This document shows, piece by piece, positions 55,420-64,000 of a stretch of 64,000 nucleotides of DNA (the stretch's first letter is position 1; every line of letters begins with the position of its first letter). Origin of the DNA: JAWKZG01 sp041396125 (GTDB lineage Bacteria > Pseudomonadota > Gammaproteobacteria > Competibacterales > Competibacteraceae); NCBI GenBank assembly GCA_041396125.1, contig JAWKZG010000003.1, positions 1-64,000 on the forward strand, in the 5' to 3' direction. The notes beneath the pieces were generated by a model. It was not told where the DNA came from, searched no databases, and saw only the letters and a list, made by a program, of their open reading frames with translations. The translations under genes were made by a program, and so were the position numbers.

Positions 55420-57433
55420 TCAGCAGTTACCCATCCGGTCGACCGTCAGACACATATCCGGGCGCAACACGGTGACCGACGCGGCCTCGATCAAAGCCGG
55501 GCCGCTGATACGATCCCGCCAGGTAAAGCCGGGCGCTGATACACCGGCGTGGTGACCGCCTGCCCGTCAAACAGCACGACCCGGCTGGTGCTGGATTCTG
55601 CTGCTGTTTGGGCCTGGGCTAGCTGAGGCAATGCCGGTTTGTCGGACAGAGCGACCGCCGTCACCATGAAATTCACCACTTCGATGATGCTGTTCGGCAC
55701 ACAAAAACCGAAACGGGCCTGATGCAGATGCAGAAAATCCTGCCATACCCGCGCGATATTATCGGCGGTGAAAGCCTCGAAACTGAGTGGCAGTTCCAGT
55801 TCATAATTCTGGCCGAGATAGCGCATTTCCATCGACCGGGTGACGCTAAGATTCTCGCTGTAGCCTTGCGCGGTCAGCTCTCCGAGGCTGGTATCGACCA
55901 GCTCCCGCAACAGCGAGGCTGGCGCGCTCCGGCTCGAAGTTCAAGGAACTGAGCTGTACCGTGCGGTGGCGGTCGACGCGGGCATCAGTGATGATAAAGC
56001 CATAGGCAGAAAACTGGCCCGGATGAACCGGCACCAGCCCCTTCGGAATACCCGCCTCATCGCATCAGATCGCACACATGCACCGGCCCGGCGCCGCCGA
56101 TAGCCAGCAGGGTGAAATCACGCGGATCAAGACCGCGTTCGAGCAGCACCGAACGTAAGGCACCCACCATATTATTGTTGGCAATTCTGACAATAGCCTG
56201 GGCGGTATCCTCCGGTGTTTGGCCGATACTGTCCGCCAGCGTGGCCACGGCCTGACGGGCAGCCGCCTGATCAAGCTGCATTGTCCCACCCAGAAAATGC
56301 TGCGGGTCGATCCGTCCGAGCACAACATTGGCGTCAGTCACCGTGGCGTCAATCCCGCCCTGGCCGTAACAGGCCGGTCCCGGCACCGCACCGGCGCTGC
56401 GTGGCCCTACCCGCAGCAATCCGCCTTTATCGATCCAGGCGATGGAACCACCGCCCGCCCCGATAGTGCGGATATCGATCATCGGAACCTGAATCGGCAG
56501 TCCCCATTCGATCTCGAAATCAGTGGTGAAGTGTTCCTCGCCGCCGACCACGGTCGAGCAGTCGGTCGAGGTACCGCCCATATCCAGGCTCACCAGATGA
56601 TCAATATCCAGCTGACGGGCCAGATGCTTGGCACCGATCACCCCACCGCTGGGACCGGATACCGCCATCTGGATCGGTGCCTCGGCGGCAGCGTCCAGGG
56701 TCATTTCGCCGCCGTTGGATTTCATGACTACGAAGTTTTTGCCTAATCCCGCCTGTAAGAAACGCTGCTGCATGGTATCCAGATAGCGGGTGATCAGCGG
56801 TTTCAAATAGGCGTCGGCGATGGTGGTCGAGGCGCGTTCGTATTCTTTCCAGCGCGGCAAAACGTCATATGAAATAGAGACCGGGATAGCCGGCAATTCA
56901 TCGTTCAAAATCGCCTTGATACGCTGTTCATGGCGGGGTTCCAGGAAAGAGAACAACAAGTTGACCGCGATCGCTTCGACCTCGCCTTGCGCCTTGAGCT
57001 CACGCGCCAGCGCTCGCACGCCGTCTTCATCCAGAGCGGTAACGACATGGCCATCGCGGTCAATGCGCTCATCGACTTCCAGGCAATGCCGGTGCTGCAC
57101 CAGCGGTGCAGGCTTGATCCAGGTGATATCGTAGTGATAGCGGCGATTACCACGCTGAATAAACGGTACATCGCGAAAACCGCGGGTTGCGACATACGCC
57201 ACCACGGCACCCTGGCGTTCCAGAATGGCGTTGGTAGCTACCGTGGTACCCAAACGCAAATGGTCGATGGCGTTCAGATCGCCCAGCCGGGCCAAACCGG
57301 TCAGAATGCCATCGGTCGGATCGGACGGAGTGGACAGATTTTTCCACACTTGCACGGACTGGCTGTCATGGTCATAGGCGACAAAATCAGTAAACGTACC
57401 ACCGACATCGACACCAATCAGGTAATGCGACAT
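55420..57433 (-). pseudogene. hyuA: Hydantoinase A / N-methylhydantoinase subunit, three frameshifts
   Basis: An ATP-binding subunit of about 670 residues. LIGVDVGGTFTDFVAYD at the N-terminus, SNGGEMTLDAAAEAPIQ, SLDMGGTSTDCSTVVGG and IGAGGGSIAWIDKGG are family landmarks. The frame shifts at about 56060 (extra base after CDLMR), about 55915 (extra base) and 55515-55517 (missing G); after repair the end reads RPDMCLTVDRMGNC with TGA 55420-55422. ATG 57433 has a very strong AAGGAGG site. The gene overlaps the open frame of hyuB, so the two are cotranscribed. Confidence 0.82.
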
Positions 57434-57467
57434 CTCACGACCTCCTTCTGATTATTATGTTTTATGC

Positions 57468-57853
57468 TTATTGCTGTGCGGTTGCTGCGCTATCCAGCTG
57501 TTCGATATGTTCGGCTATCGCACCGGCGGTGGTCAGCCAGATATTTTCCCGCTGGCGTGCAATATGCGTTAAAGCCCGCCGCAGATGACGTAAACGAAAC
57601 GGCTGACCAACGATATACGGATGCAGTGCGATACCCATTACCAAGGGCTGCGCCCGCGCCTGCTGCAGCATTTCATCAACATTATCTATAATCATAGCAG
57701 CGAATTCAGCAGCACTGGCCCGGTCCTAAACACAAAATGCTCCAGATTCAGCCCGATGTAAACCGCCAGCCGCTTGCCTTCCGGCCAGTCGTAATCGGGC
57801 CGGTCAATGATGGCAGAATAATCATAACGGTCATGGCCGGCTAATTTGATCAT
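57468..57853 (-). pseudogene. Polysaccharide deacetylase/allantoinase-like remnant with an internal deletion
   Basis: ATG 57853 reads MIKLAGHDRYDYSAIIDRPD then WPEGKRLAVYIGLNLEHF, the start of PuuE/allantoinase-like polysaccharide deacetylases. About 15 codons later the frame changes and the family's C-terminus follows (MIIDNVDEMLQQARAQPLVM, GIALHPYIVGQPFRLRHLRRAL). Some 160-170 residues of the catalytic core are missing. It can hardly be functional. It sits directly upstream of hyuA, whose relatives are often near ureide/hydantoin genes, so it was probably part of that pathway. Confidence 0.8.
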
Positions 57854-58076
57854 TTGCGGCAGGCTTCTGGCAGTTTTTACTGACTATTATCTTGCCACGC
57901 CCCTGCCCTGGCAGGATAGCCATTACTGCGTACCGGATAGCAGACGTCTATACTGTAGTGGTTCCCGTACGCTATAAAAAAACCCCGATCGGTATAACAT
58001 CCAGACGCAACAGACTGGCATCCTGTCTGCTTGCACCGCTGTCGGGTTCTCAACAACACCTTTTGAGGATCAGGTT

Positions 58077-58982
58077 ATGAGTTATCTCGCTGCCGAAGAT
58101 CCGCAATGTACTGGCAAATCCGGTGCTATTGCGCTGGTCATCGAACCCAAATCCAAGGATCTGGGCGAATTCACTGTCCGTCGTGTGCTGCCCTCGGCCG
58201 AGCGCCGGATGGTCGGTCCGTTTATCTTCTTCGATCATATGGGCCCGGCGGAATTTCCACCCGGCCAGGGGATTCAGGTACGCCCGCATCCGCATATCGG
58301 TCTGGCCACAGTGACTTATCTGTTCGAGGGCGAGATCATACATCGCGACAGTCTGGGCTATACCCAGCCGATCCAGCAGGGTGCGGTCAATTTGATGACG
58401 GCCGGCCGCGGTATCGTGCATTCGGAACGGGCCGGCGCCGATCTGGATACGGTCTCCCGCTTGCACGGCATTCAATCCTGGATGGCATTGCCGCAAGGGC
58501 AGGAAGAATGCGAACCGGCATTTGTGCATTACCCGGCTACGGCGATTCCGCAGCTCGAACAGGATCAGGTCACCATCCGCGTGATTATCGGCACCGCCTA
58601 CGGTCATACCTCACCCGTTACAGCGCATGCATCCATGCTATATCTGGAGCTGCGTCTGGCTGCCGGCGCGCAGCTTACCCTGCCGGATGACTATCAGGAA
58701 CTGGCGCTATATGTGGTCAGCGGTGCTGTGACTATTGACGGTCAGATCTATGCGGCGGGTGTGATGGCCGTGGCCGGTCCGGGTCAAACCATCCAGCTCA
58801 GCGCGAACGAAACCAGTCATGTGATGGTGATCGGCGGTGAGCCACTGGGCAAGCGGCATATCTGGTGGAATTTTGTCGCCAGCTCCAAAGACCGGATCGA
58901 GCAGGCCAAAAGCGACTGGAAAGACGGAAAATTCGGCCAGGTGCCCGGCGAAACCGAGTTCATCCCGCTACCTGGCAGTTAA
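58077..58982 (+). CDS. Pirin family protein
   Basis: A 301-residue bicupin. GPFIFFDHMGPAEFPPGQGIQVRPHPHIG and TVTYLFEGEIIHRDS carry the metal ligands, MTAGRGIVHSE follows, and the second cupin lies in the C-terminal half. Bacterial pirins bind Fe and some have quercetinase activity; others act in redox sensing. GGATCAGG precedes ATG 58077. Confidence 0.86.
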   Translation: MSYLAAEDPQCTGKSGAIALVIEPKSKDLGEFTVRRVLPSAERRMVGPFIFFDHMGPAEFPPGQGIQVRPHPHIGLATVTYLFEGEIIHRDSLGYTQPIQQGAVNLMTAGRGIVHSERAGADLDTVSRLHGIQSWMALPQGQEECEPAFVHYPATAIPQLEQDQVTIRVIIGTAYGHTSPVTAHASMLYLELRLAAGAQLTLPDDYQELALYVVSGAVTIDGQIYAAGVMAVAGPGQTIQLSANETSHVMVIGGEPLGKRHIWWNFVASSKDRIEQAKSDWKDGKFGQVPGETEFIPLPGS

Positions 58983-59014
58983 GCACTGATGGTCGCCAGA
59001 TCTTCAACCGCTTT

Positions 59015-60040
59015 ATGCTGATACTCCGTACGCTCTTGCTAGCGGCGGCGGCCGGCGGTCTGTGCCAATGGCTCGGCATACCGCTGCCGTGGATGCTGGG
59101 CCCGCTACTGATCACCGCCAGCCTGCGACTGGCCGGATATAATTTGCAGGCGCCCCTGTTTGGCCGCCAGATCGGGCAATGGTTAATCGGCATCACGCTG
59201 GGGCTGTATTTCTCGCCCAGTGTCGTCGCCGAGCTGGTGCACTTTGCCCCGCTGCTGGTCATTGGTGCGGTGTTCTCGCTGCTGCTGGGCGGCGCTTGCG
59301 GCTGGTTGCTGCAACGGCTGACCGGGGTTGATGGTGCGACCGCTTTATTTGCCAGCATGCCCGGCGGCGCGACCGAAATGGCAGTATTGGGCATGCGCCA
59401 TGGCGCGCGGGTCGATTTTATTGCTGCCGCTCACAGTCTGCGCATCGCTCTGGTCGTACTGAGTATTCCTGCACTGGTCACGGTGCTGGATGCGCACGGT
59501 TCAGCACCGTATACCCCGGTATTTTATCAATTCGATCCGCTGGGCCTGCTCGCCCTGCTGGCGATCACTGCACTGGCCGGGCTGCTATTACAGCAACTGC
59601 GCTGGCCCAATGCCTGGATGCTGGGAGCACTGGCCGTAACCGCCGCGCTGGCACTGACAGGCACGATCTGGAGCGCACTGCCCAATGAATTCTCGCAATT
59701 GGGCCAGTTATTACTGGGTACAGCGCTTGGAGTTCGTTTTGCGCCCGACTTTTTGCAGCGTGCCCCGCGTTTTATGCTGGGTGTTGTGCTTAGCGTCGCG
59801 TTTTCCCTGCTGCTATGCGCAGTCTTTGCCTGGCTTATGGCGAATTGGTTCGCCGCCCATCCGGCCAGTCTGCTGCTGGCTGCCGCACCCGGCGGAATTG
59901 CCGAAATGAGCATCACCGCCCAGGCTCTGGCTTTAGGGGTACCGCTGGTGACGGCCTATCATATCTTCCGTTTGATTGTTGTGCTGACCTGCACCGAGCC
60001 GCTGTGGCGGCTGTTCAAGCGTCCGTCCGGCAGTATTTGA
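59015..60040 (+). CDS. AbrB family membrane protein (putative ammonia monooxygenase-type permease)
   Basis: A 341-residue membrane protein with two repeated AbrB-type halves: WLGIPLPWMLGPLL with FASMPGGATEMAVLG, and LRWPNAWMLGALAV with LLAAAPGGIAEMSITAQAL. About ten helices. The old name ammonia monooxygenase is a mis-annotation; function is unknown. ATG 59015 is the first sensible start; the longer frame runs through the end of pirin. Confidence 0.78.
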   Translation: MLILRTLLLAAAAGGLCQWLGIPLPWMLGPLLITASLRLAGYNLQAPLFGRQIGQWLIGITLGLYFSPSVVAELVHFAPLLVIGAVFSLLLGGACGWLLQRLTGVDGATALFASMPGGATEMAVLGMRHGARVDFIAAAHSLRIALVVLSIPALVTVLDAHGSAPYTPVFYQFDPLGLLALLAITALAGLLLQQLRWPNAWMLGALAVTAALALTGTIWSALPNEFSQLGQLLLGTALGVRFAPDFLQRAPRFMLGVVLSVAFSLLLCAVFAWLMANWFAAHPASLLLAAAPGGIAEMSITAQALALGVPLVTAYHIFRLIVVLTCTEPLWRLFKRPSGSI

Positions 60041-60184
60041 GCCGACGCCTTTCCGGGCAGAAGTTATGTAAGCTTATTCGCCTTATTCCAAAAACGTATA
60101 TCAAAATGGCTTTTTATTTATTTATTGTCTGACCCCGCTCAGCTATTGTAAGACCCGGTATTGCAAAGAAAATGCGCAACATAC

Positions 60185-60988
60185 ATGCCGCTACAATGGC
60201 TATTTGAAGATATCGGGTTAACACTCGCGGGTCTGCTGGTCGGCTTTCTGGTCGGCATCACCGGCATGGGCGGCGGCTCACTGATGACCCCGATTCTGCT
60301 GCTGGGCTTTGGCATTGCGCCCCTGGTAGCGGTCAGCACTGATCTGCTCTACGCCGCTATCACGAAACTCTTCGGTGCCATCGGTTATAGCCGCAGCGGC
60401 CTGGTACATTGGTCAACCGTAGGCTACCTGCTGCTGGGCTCCATGCCGGGCACCGCACTGGCCTTCTGGCTGCTGCACCAGCTGGACGCCCAAACCGCTG
60501 GCGACCTGACCACCCGCGTGCTTGGCATAGCTTTATTGCTAACCGCGGTCTACATCCTTTTCAAGCAAACCTTCGGCCGCCTGCTGAATCGCCACCGGCC
60601 GATAGCCAATAATCCGCCCGGCGCACGCAATCAGCATGCCGTCGCAACAGTCTGCTGCGGTCTGCTGCTGGGGGTGCTGGTAACGCTCACATCGGTCGGT
60701 GCCGGCGTGCTGGGTACGGCGTTTCTGCTGGCACTGTATCCGACCTGGCCAATCCAGCGGGTAATCGCCACCGAGCTGGTACATGCGGTAGTCTTGACCG
60801 GCGTCGGTGGCCTCAGCCACTTGCATCTCGGCACGGTGGACACGGTGCTGTTAATGCATCTGCTGGCCGGCTCGATTCCCGGCGTCCTGCTCGGTGTTAA
60901 ATTCGCCCGCCGCGTACCCAGCGTGATCCTGCAACCGGTCATCGGACTGTTTCTGCTCGCTATCGGACTGCGCTTTGTAGTGGGTTAA
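60185..60988 (+). CDS. TSUP (TauE/SafE) family permease
   Basis: A 267-residue membrane protein with two homologous halves. GFLVGITGMGGGSLMTPILLL is the typical first motif and SVGAGVLGTAFLLALYP the second. The family exports or imports sulfite, sulfonates or organosulfur compounds. A TTG at 60161 could extend it by 8 residues. It ends 199 bases before a convergent flippase gene. Confidence 0.82.
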   Translation: MPLQWLFEDIGLTLAGLLVGFLVGITGMGGGSLMTPILLLGFGIAPLVAVSTDLLYAAITKLFGAIGYSRSGLVHWSTVGYLLLGSMPGTALAFWLLHQLDAQTAGDLTTRVLGIALLLTAVYILFKQTFGRLLNRHRPIANNPPGARNQHAVATVCCGLLLGVLVTLTSVGAGVLGTAFLLALYPTWPIQRVIATELVHAVVLTGVGGLSHLHLGTVDTVLLMHLLAGSIPGVLLGVKFARRVPSVILQPVIGLFLLAIGLRFVVG

Positions 60989-61021
60989 TCTGCGTTGAGT
61001 TGCCTAGAACGGGCATTATCC

Positions 61022-61053
61022 GGCGCAATGCGCTTCGCTTATTAGCGCCCTAC
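61022..61053 (-). repeat. GTAG-type REP-like palindrome
   Basis: On the minus strand GTAGGGCGC is followed by a short imperfect stem and GCGCC. The GTAG head and the phrase AAGCGAAGCGCATTGCGCC are of the type found as scattered REP-like repeats in proteobacteria, which are often mobilised by RAYT transposases. No RAYT gene is in the window. Confidence 0.5.
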
Positions 61054-61089
61054 CAGCCCAAACAGGTCGGGGAAATACAGTAAGATTCG

Positions 61090-61104
61090 GTGACACAGGA
61101 ACCG
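61090..61104 (+). repeat. 15-base direct repeat, left copy
   Basis: GTGACACAGGAACCG occurs here and, identically, at 62596-62610, on either side of the flippase gene. A 15-base exact match in such short intergenic spaces is unlikely by chance. Confidence 0.6.
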
Positions 61105-61135
61105 CATCATTCGCAGGTGGGCTGGTTTCCCGATC

Positions 61136-61165
61136 GATGCGATTCGTAAACTCACAGCATCCTAC
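61136..61165 (-). repeat. Second GTAG-type REP-like palindrome
   Basis: On the minus strand GTAGGATGC is followed by TGTGAG, TTTACGAA and CGCATC, so GATGC pairs with GCATC. It is in the same orientation as the copy at 61022-61053. Confidence 0.45.
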
Positions 61166-61187
61166 GCACGCTTCGTTTTCTGATGTA

Positions 61188-62471
61188 TTACCCGTGCGCT
61201 TTGCGCGCACTCGGACTCAGCAAATACTGTGTCAGCATCATTGCTATGCCCGCCATTGCCATCGCTATTGCCGTTGCTATCGCAGCGCCTGTCAGGCCAT
61301 AGCGCGGAATCAATAGAATATTCAGGATAACATCTGCCAGCAAGGCAAAAGCCGAGATGATTATGGCTGTTTTTCCATGACCGCTATAGTGCAGCCAGGT
61401 TGCTGAAAGACTACTCGCCGCCCAGACGAAATAAGCGATTAATAACCAGCAAAGTGCGGGATATGCCACCACATAATCAGCGCCAAACCAGGCCATGATC
61501 CATTTTCCCGCCAGGCCCATTACAACGGTGACCGGTATCAATATGGCCAGCATCAGCCGTTGTCCCTGCCAGAATGTGGCGCGCGAGGTGGCGGCATCGG
61601 CATCAATCGCAGGACCGATCAACGGCATCACCAGACTGGTTACAGTGCCTTGAATCAACATCAGAAAATGAGCTGTGGTCGCTGCTGCTGCGAAATAACC
61701 CACCTCGTGCTCATCCCCCAGCATTTCCAATAAATAGAGATCGGATTGTGCCAGTACCAAAGCGAGCAGAAAGCCACCCATCAGTGGAATCGACAGTGCC
61801 AACCACTGCCGTGGCATCAGGAAATCAGGCGCGCGTACGAATCGCACCAGCTTTAATTGCAAGATCACCCAGCCCTGCCAGATAACGATAATGGCAACAG
61901 ACAGCAGGGCGAGTACGATAACCCATTCCAGATTGAATCCGGTCACCCATTGCGCCGCTAAAGTGATCAGGCTTAGTTTCAGTAACGGAAAAACAATCCG
62001 CCACGGCAGGCTGGCCATGCCCAACTTTTTGGCCGATTGCAGAATGCGCCCAAACAAGCTGCCCACAGCAATCAAAGGCACGGCAAAAACCGTCCACGCC
62101 AGGGGATGATGATCGTATAAATCCACCGGCCCCAGATGAAGCCGACTCGCCACCAATGTGCCCATGATAAGTAGCACAGAGAGAGCCAGCGTCAGCAGAC
62201 AATAGAAGCGAAAATATTCCCAGATGCCCCTATTGTCACCAATGTCAAAGCGGCCGGCCAGCACGCGTGGTGCGGCGCGATCCCCGCCTAATAACACCAG
62301 GGTACCGCTCAGTGTTGCGAAGGCATACGCCACTTTGAAATCGCCGTAATCGTGTGCAGGTAGCAGCCTGGAAAGCCCGACATTGAACAGGTAATCCGCC
62401 ATAAATCCACCGACGGCTACAACGAGGAGGATCTGCGAACCAGCCCGCAGGTAGGCCTTGTTTTCGGTCAT
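61188..62471 (-). CDS. Polysaccharide export/flippase protein (Wzx-like, MOP superfamily)
   Basis: A 427-residue membrane protein with about twelve helices. RAGSQILLVVAVGGFMADYLFNVGLSRLL fits the start of O-antigen flippases, and LIPRYGLTGAAIATAIAMAMAGIAMM the end. It moves lipid-linked sugars across the inner membrane. No glycosyltransferase gene is near, so it stands apart from a polysaccharide locus. ATG 62471 is chosen over an upstream start; the upstream frame has no membrane segment. The gene is flanked by the 15-base direct repeat. Confidence 0.8.
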   Translation of the reverse strand: MTENKAYLRAGSQILLVVAVGGFMADYLFNVGLSRLLPAHDYGDFKVAYAFATLSGTLVLLGGDRAAPRVLAGRFDIGDNRGIWEYFRFYCLLTLALSVLLIMGTLVASRLHLGPVDLYDHHPLAWTVFAVPLIAVGSLFGRILQSAKKLGMASLPWRIVFPLLKLSLITLAAQWVTGFNLEWVIVLALLSVAIIVIWQGWVILQLKLVRFVRAPDFLMPRQWLALSIPLMGGFLLALVLAQSDLYLLEMLGDEHEVGYFAAAATTAHFLMLIQGTVTSLVMPLIGPAIDADAATSRATFWQGQRLMLAILIPVTVVMGLAGKWIMAWFGADYVVAYPALCWLLIAYFVWAASSLSATWLHYSGHGKTAIIISAFALLADVILNILLIPRYGLTGAAIATAIAMAMAGIAMMLTQYLLSPSARKAHG

Positions 62472-62595
62472 AAGAAATAGACTCTTGCGACTTACGCACG
62501 TTGGTAATGATATCGATGCTTTAATCGGTGCTGTGCGAACGGGCTTAACAGTTGTACGGGTCAAGCGCATCCCGACGTTAGTGCAGCAGGATGCA

Positions 62596-62610
62596 GTGAC
62601 ACAGGAACCG
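62596..62610 (+). repeat. 15-base direct repeat, right copy
   Basis: Second copy of GTGACACAGGAACCG, five bases before the recG stop codon. See 61090-61104. Confidence 0.6.
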
Positions 62611-62614
62611 TACC

Positions 62615-64000
62615 CTACACCGCGCCGTATTCCCGCCCCTGTCCGATCCAGCGCTGCACGATGGCTTCGGCGGCTTGCGGATGTTCTTGCAGCAGCCAGT
62701 CGGCGGCTTTCTGGATGGTCGGCAGCATGTCTTCGTCACGCAGCAGATCGGCCACACGCAGATTCAGATCGCCGGTCTGCCGGGTGCCCAGCACTTCACC
62801 GGGTCCACGCAGTTCCAGATCGCGCCGGGCGATGACAAAACCGTCACTGCTCTCGCGCAGGATTTGCAGACGGGCACGGGCTAGTTCCGACAGCGGCGGC
62901 TGATACAGCAGCACACAATGGCTGTCTACGCTGCCGCGCCCGACCCGGCCGCGCAATTGATGTAATTGCGCCAGCCCCAGCCGTTCGGCATTCTCGATGA
63001 TCATCAAGCTGGCTTTAGGCACATCCACGCCGACCTCGATAACGGTAGTCGCGACCAGCAAATCCAGTCGGGCGGCTTTGAAGTCAGCCATGATGGCTTC
63101 TTTCTCGGCGCTTTTCAGACGGCCATGCACCAGCCCGATGCGCAACTCGGGCAGGGTTTCAACCAGTAATGCGGCGGCGTCTTCAGCAGCCTGGGCCTGC
63201 AGCACATCGGATTCCTCGATCAGAGTGCAGACCCAATACGCCTGCCGGCCGGCAGCGCAGGCCTGACGGATACGCTCGATCACCTCGGGCCGACGCGTGG
63301 TCGAGACAGCAACCGTTGTCACCGGCGTGCGACCGGGCGGTAGCTCGTCGATGACCGAGGTATCCAGATCGGCATACGCGCTCATCGCCAGCGTACGCGG
63401 AATCGGCGTTGCGGTCATGATCAGCTGATGCGGACAATACTGCCCGCGCCGGCCCTTTTCACGCAGCGCCAGGCGCTGATGCACACCGAAACGATGCTGC
63501 TCATCGATAATGACCAGCGCCAAATCCTTGAAGATTACTTCGTCCTGAAACAACGCATGCGTGCCAACCGCCAGTTGTGCGGTACCTGCACGCAGATCGG
63601 TCAGAACCTGCGCACGGGCTTTACCTTTGGTTTTGCCGCTGAGCCAGGCGATGCTGATACCGAGCGGCTGCAACCAGTCCTGTAAAGTGCGGTAATGCTG
63701 TTCAGCCAGCAACTCGGTGGGTGCCATCAAAGCAACCTGATAACCATTCGCCAGTGCCCGTAACGCGACCGCCACCGCCACCAGCGTTTTGCCGGAGCCG
63801 ACATCGCCCTGCACCAGTCGCAGCATCGGCGCGGATTGCTCCAGATCCTGCTGGATTTCTGCGATCACACGGTGCTGCGCCCGGGTCGGTGCAAATGGCA
63901 GTTGCTGCAGAAATTGCTGCAATAACGCATCATTAGCCTGCAGACGTGGCGCATCAATACTGCGCACCCGCTGGCGCAAATGACGCAGACTGAGCTGATG
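62615..64000 (-). CDS. recG: ATP-dependent DNA helicase RecG (C-terminal part)
   Basis: The frame is open to the right edge of the window, so only about 460 C-terminal residues are seen. RAQHRVIAEIQQDL, QGDVGSGKT (Walker A), IDEQHRFGVHQR (Walker B), MTATPIPRTLAMSAYADLD, ATTVIEVGVDVPKA and QLRGRVGRG are the SF2 helicase motifs, and DLELRGPGEVLGTRQTG is RecG-specific. RecG rewinds stalled replication forks and branches Holliday junctions. The N-terminal wedge domain lies outside. Confidence 0.93.
   Translation of the reverse strand, partial: HQLSLRHLRQRVRSIDAPRLQANDALLQQFLQQLPFAPTRAQHRVIAEIQQDLEQSAPMLRLVQGDVGSGKTLVAVAVALRALANGYQVALMAPTELLAEQHYRTLQDWLQPLGISIAWLSGKTKGKARAQVLTDLRAGTAQLAVGTHALFQDEVIFKDLALVIIDEQHRFGVHQRLALREKGRRGQYCPHQLIMTATPIPRTLAMSAYADLDTSVIDELPPGRTPVTTVAVSTTRRPEVIERIRQACAAGRQAYWVCTLIEESDVLQAQAAEDAAALLVETLPELRIGLVHGRLKSAEKEAIMADFKAARLDLLVATTVIEVGVDVPKASLMIIENAERLGLAQLHQLRGRVGRGSVDSHCVLLYQPPLSELARARLQILRESSDGFVIARRDLELRGPGEVLGTRQTGDLNLRVADLLRDEDMLPTIQKAADWLLQEHPQAAEAIVQRWIGQGREYGAV

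Noticed and set aside
61188..62471. The flippase as part of an O-antigen gene cluster
   Set aside because: No glycosyltransferase, polymerase or nucleotide-sugar gene is found within the window on either side.

Overview
The window is about 64 kb of gene-dense DNA of moderately high GC content, with divergent and convergent operons and no rRNA, tRNA, CRISPR array, prophage or transposase gene that I can see. The gene set points to a heterotrophic gammaproteobacterium: ThrH-type HAD phosphatase, PqiA/PqiA/PqiB/PqiC, RecG, DeoA/PNP/Cdd, exosortase H, tandem cytochrome c5 domains and a candidate CsrB-type RNA. The species cannot be named from sequence alone. The lifestyle implied is scavenging of amino acids, peptides, inositol-like polyols, organic acids, nitriles and hydantoin-like amides.

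Layout. (1) 1-9467: a branched-chain amino acid type ABC transporter (livJ end, livH, livM, livG, livF) runs directly into a dipeptide type ABC transporter (dppD, dppF, substrate-binding protein, dppB, dppC) with ATGA stop/start overlaps. (2) 9532-18987: an inositol-type catabolic and transport cluster (SDR, iolD, iolE, sugar ABC transporter, iolG, aldose epimerase, SDR) behind a near-consensus promoter. (3) 18988-19612: a gene-free stretch with 18 GGA and no TCC trinucleotides, ending in a terminator; I call it a candidate CsrB/CsrC/RsmZ-like RNA. (4) 19613-22582: exosortase H with its partner membrane protein, a periplasmic rhodanese, a PhyH dioxygenase and a MoaD/ThiS-like protein. (5) 22727-26641: a TRAP transporter and a nitroreductase. 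(6) 26755-34952: membrane and envelope genes, a YheT-like hydrolase, a CoA transferase, an LDH2-type dehydrogenase and a UxaA-family hydratase. (7) 35154-40227: VWA protein, membrane-anchored J-domain protein, then pqiA, pqiA, pqiB, pqiC. (8) 40256-50056: acyl-CoA ligase and enoyl-CoA hydratase, an AAA ATPase with a KfrA-like coiled-coil protein, nucleoside salvage (deoA, pnp, cdd), a diheme cytochrome with a long repetitive linker, and thrH. (9) 50285-58982: nitrile hydratase alpha with only the N-terminal half of beta, hppD with a divergent Lrp regulator, a hydantoinase A/B cluster with a small zinc-ribbon gene, a deacetylase remnant and a pirin. (10) 59015-64000: AbrB-like and TSUP permeases, REP-like palindromes, a polysaccharide flippase and the C-terminal part of recG.

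A striking property of this sequence is the number of broken frames. I count 13 one-base-type frameshifts in seven genes (livH, iolD, yheT, the VWA gene, the J-domain gene, deoA, and hyuB plus hyuA as one operon), an in-frame TAG in a membrane protein gene, and a large internal deletion in a deacetylase. Many shifts lie in short homopolymers and the flanking frames are well conserved, so sequencing or assembly error is the first explanation; these genes are marked as broken in this sequence, not as certainly dead.
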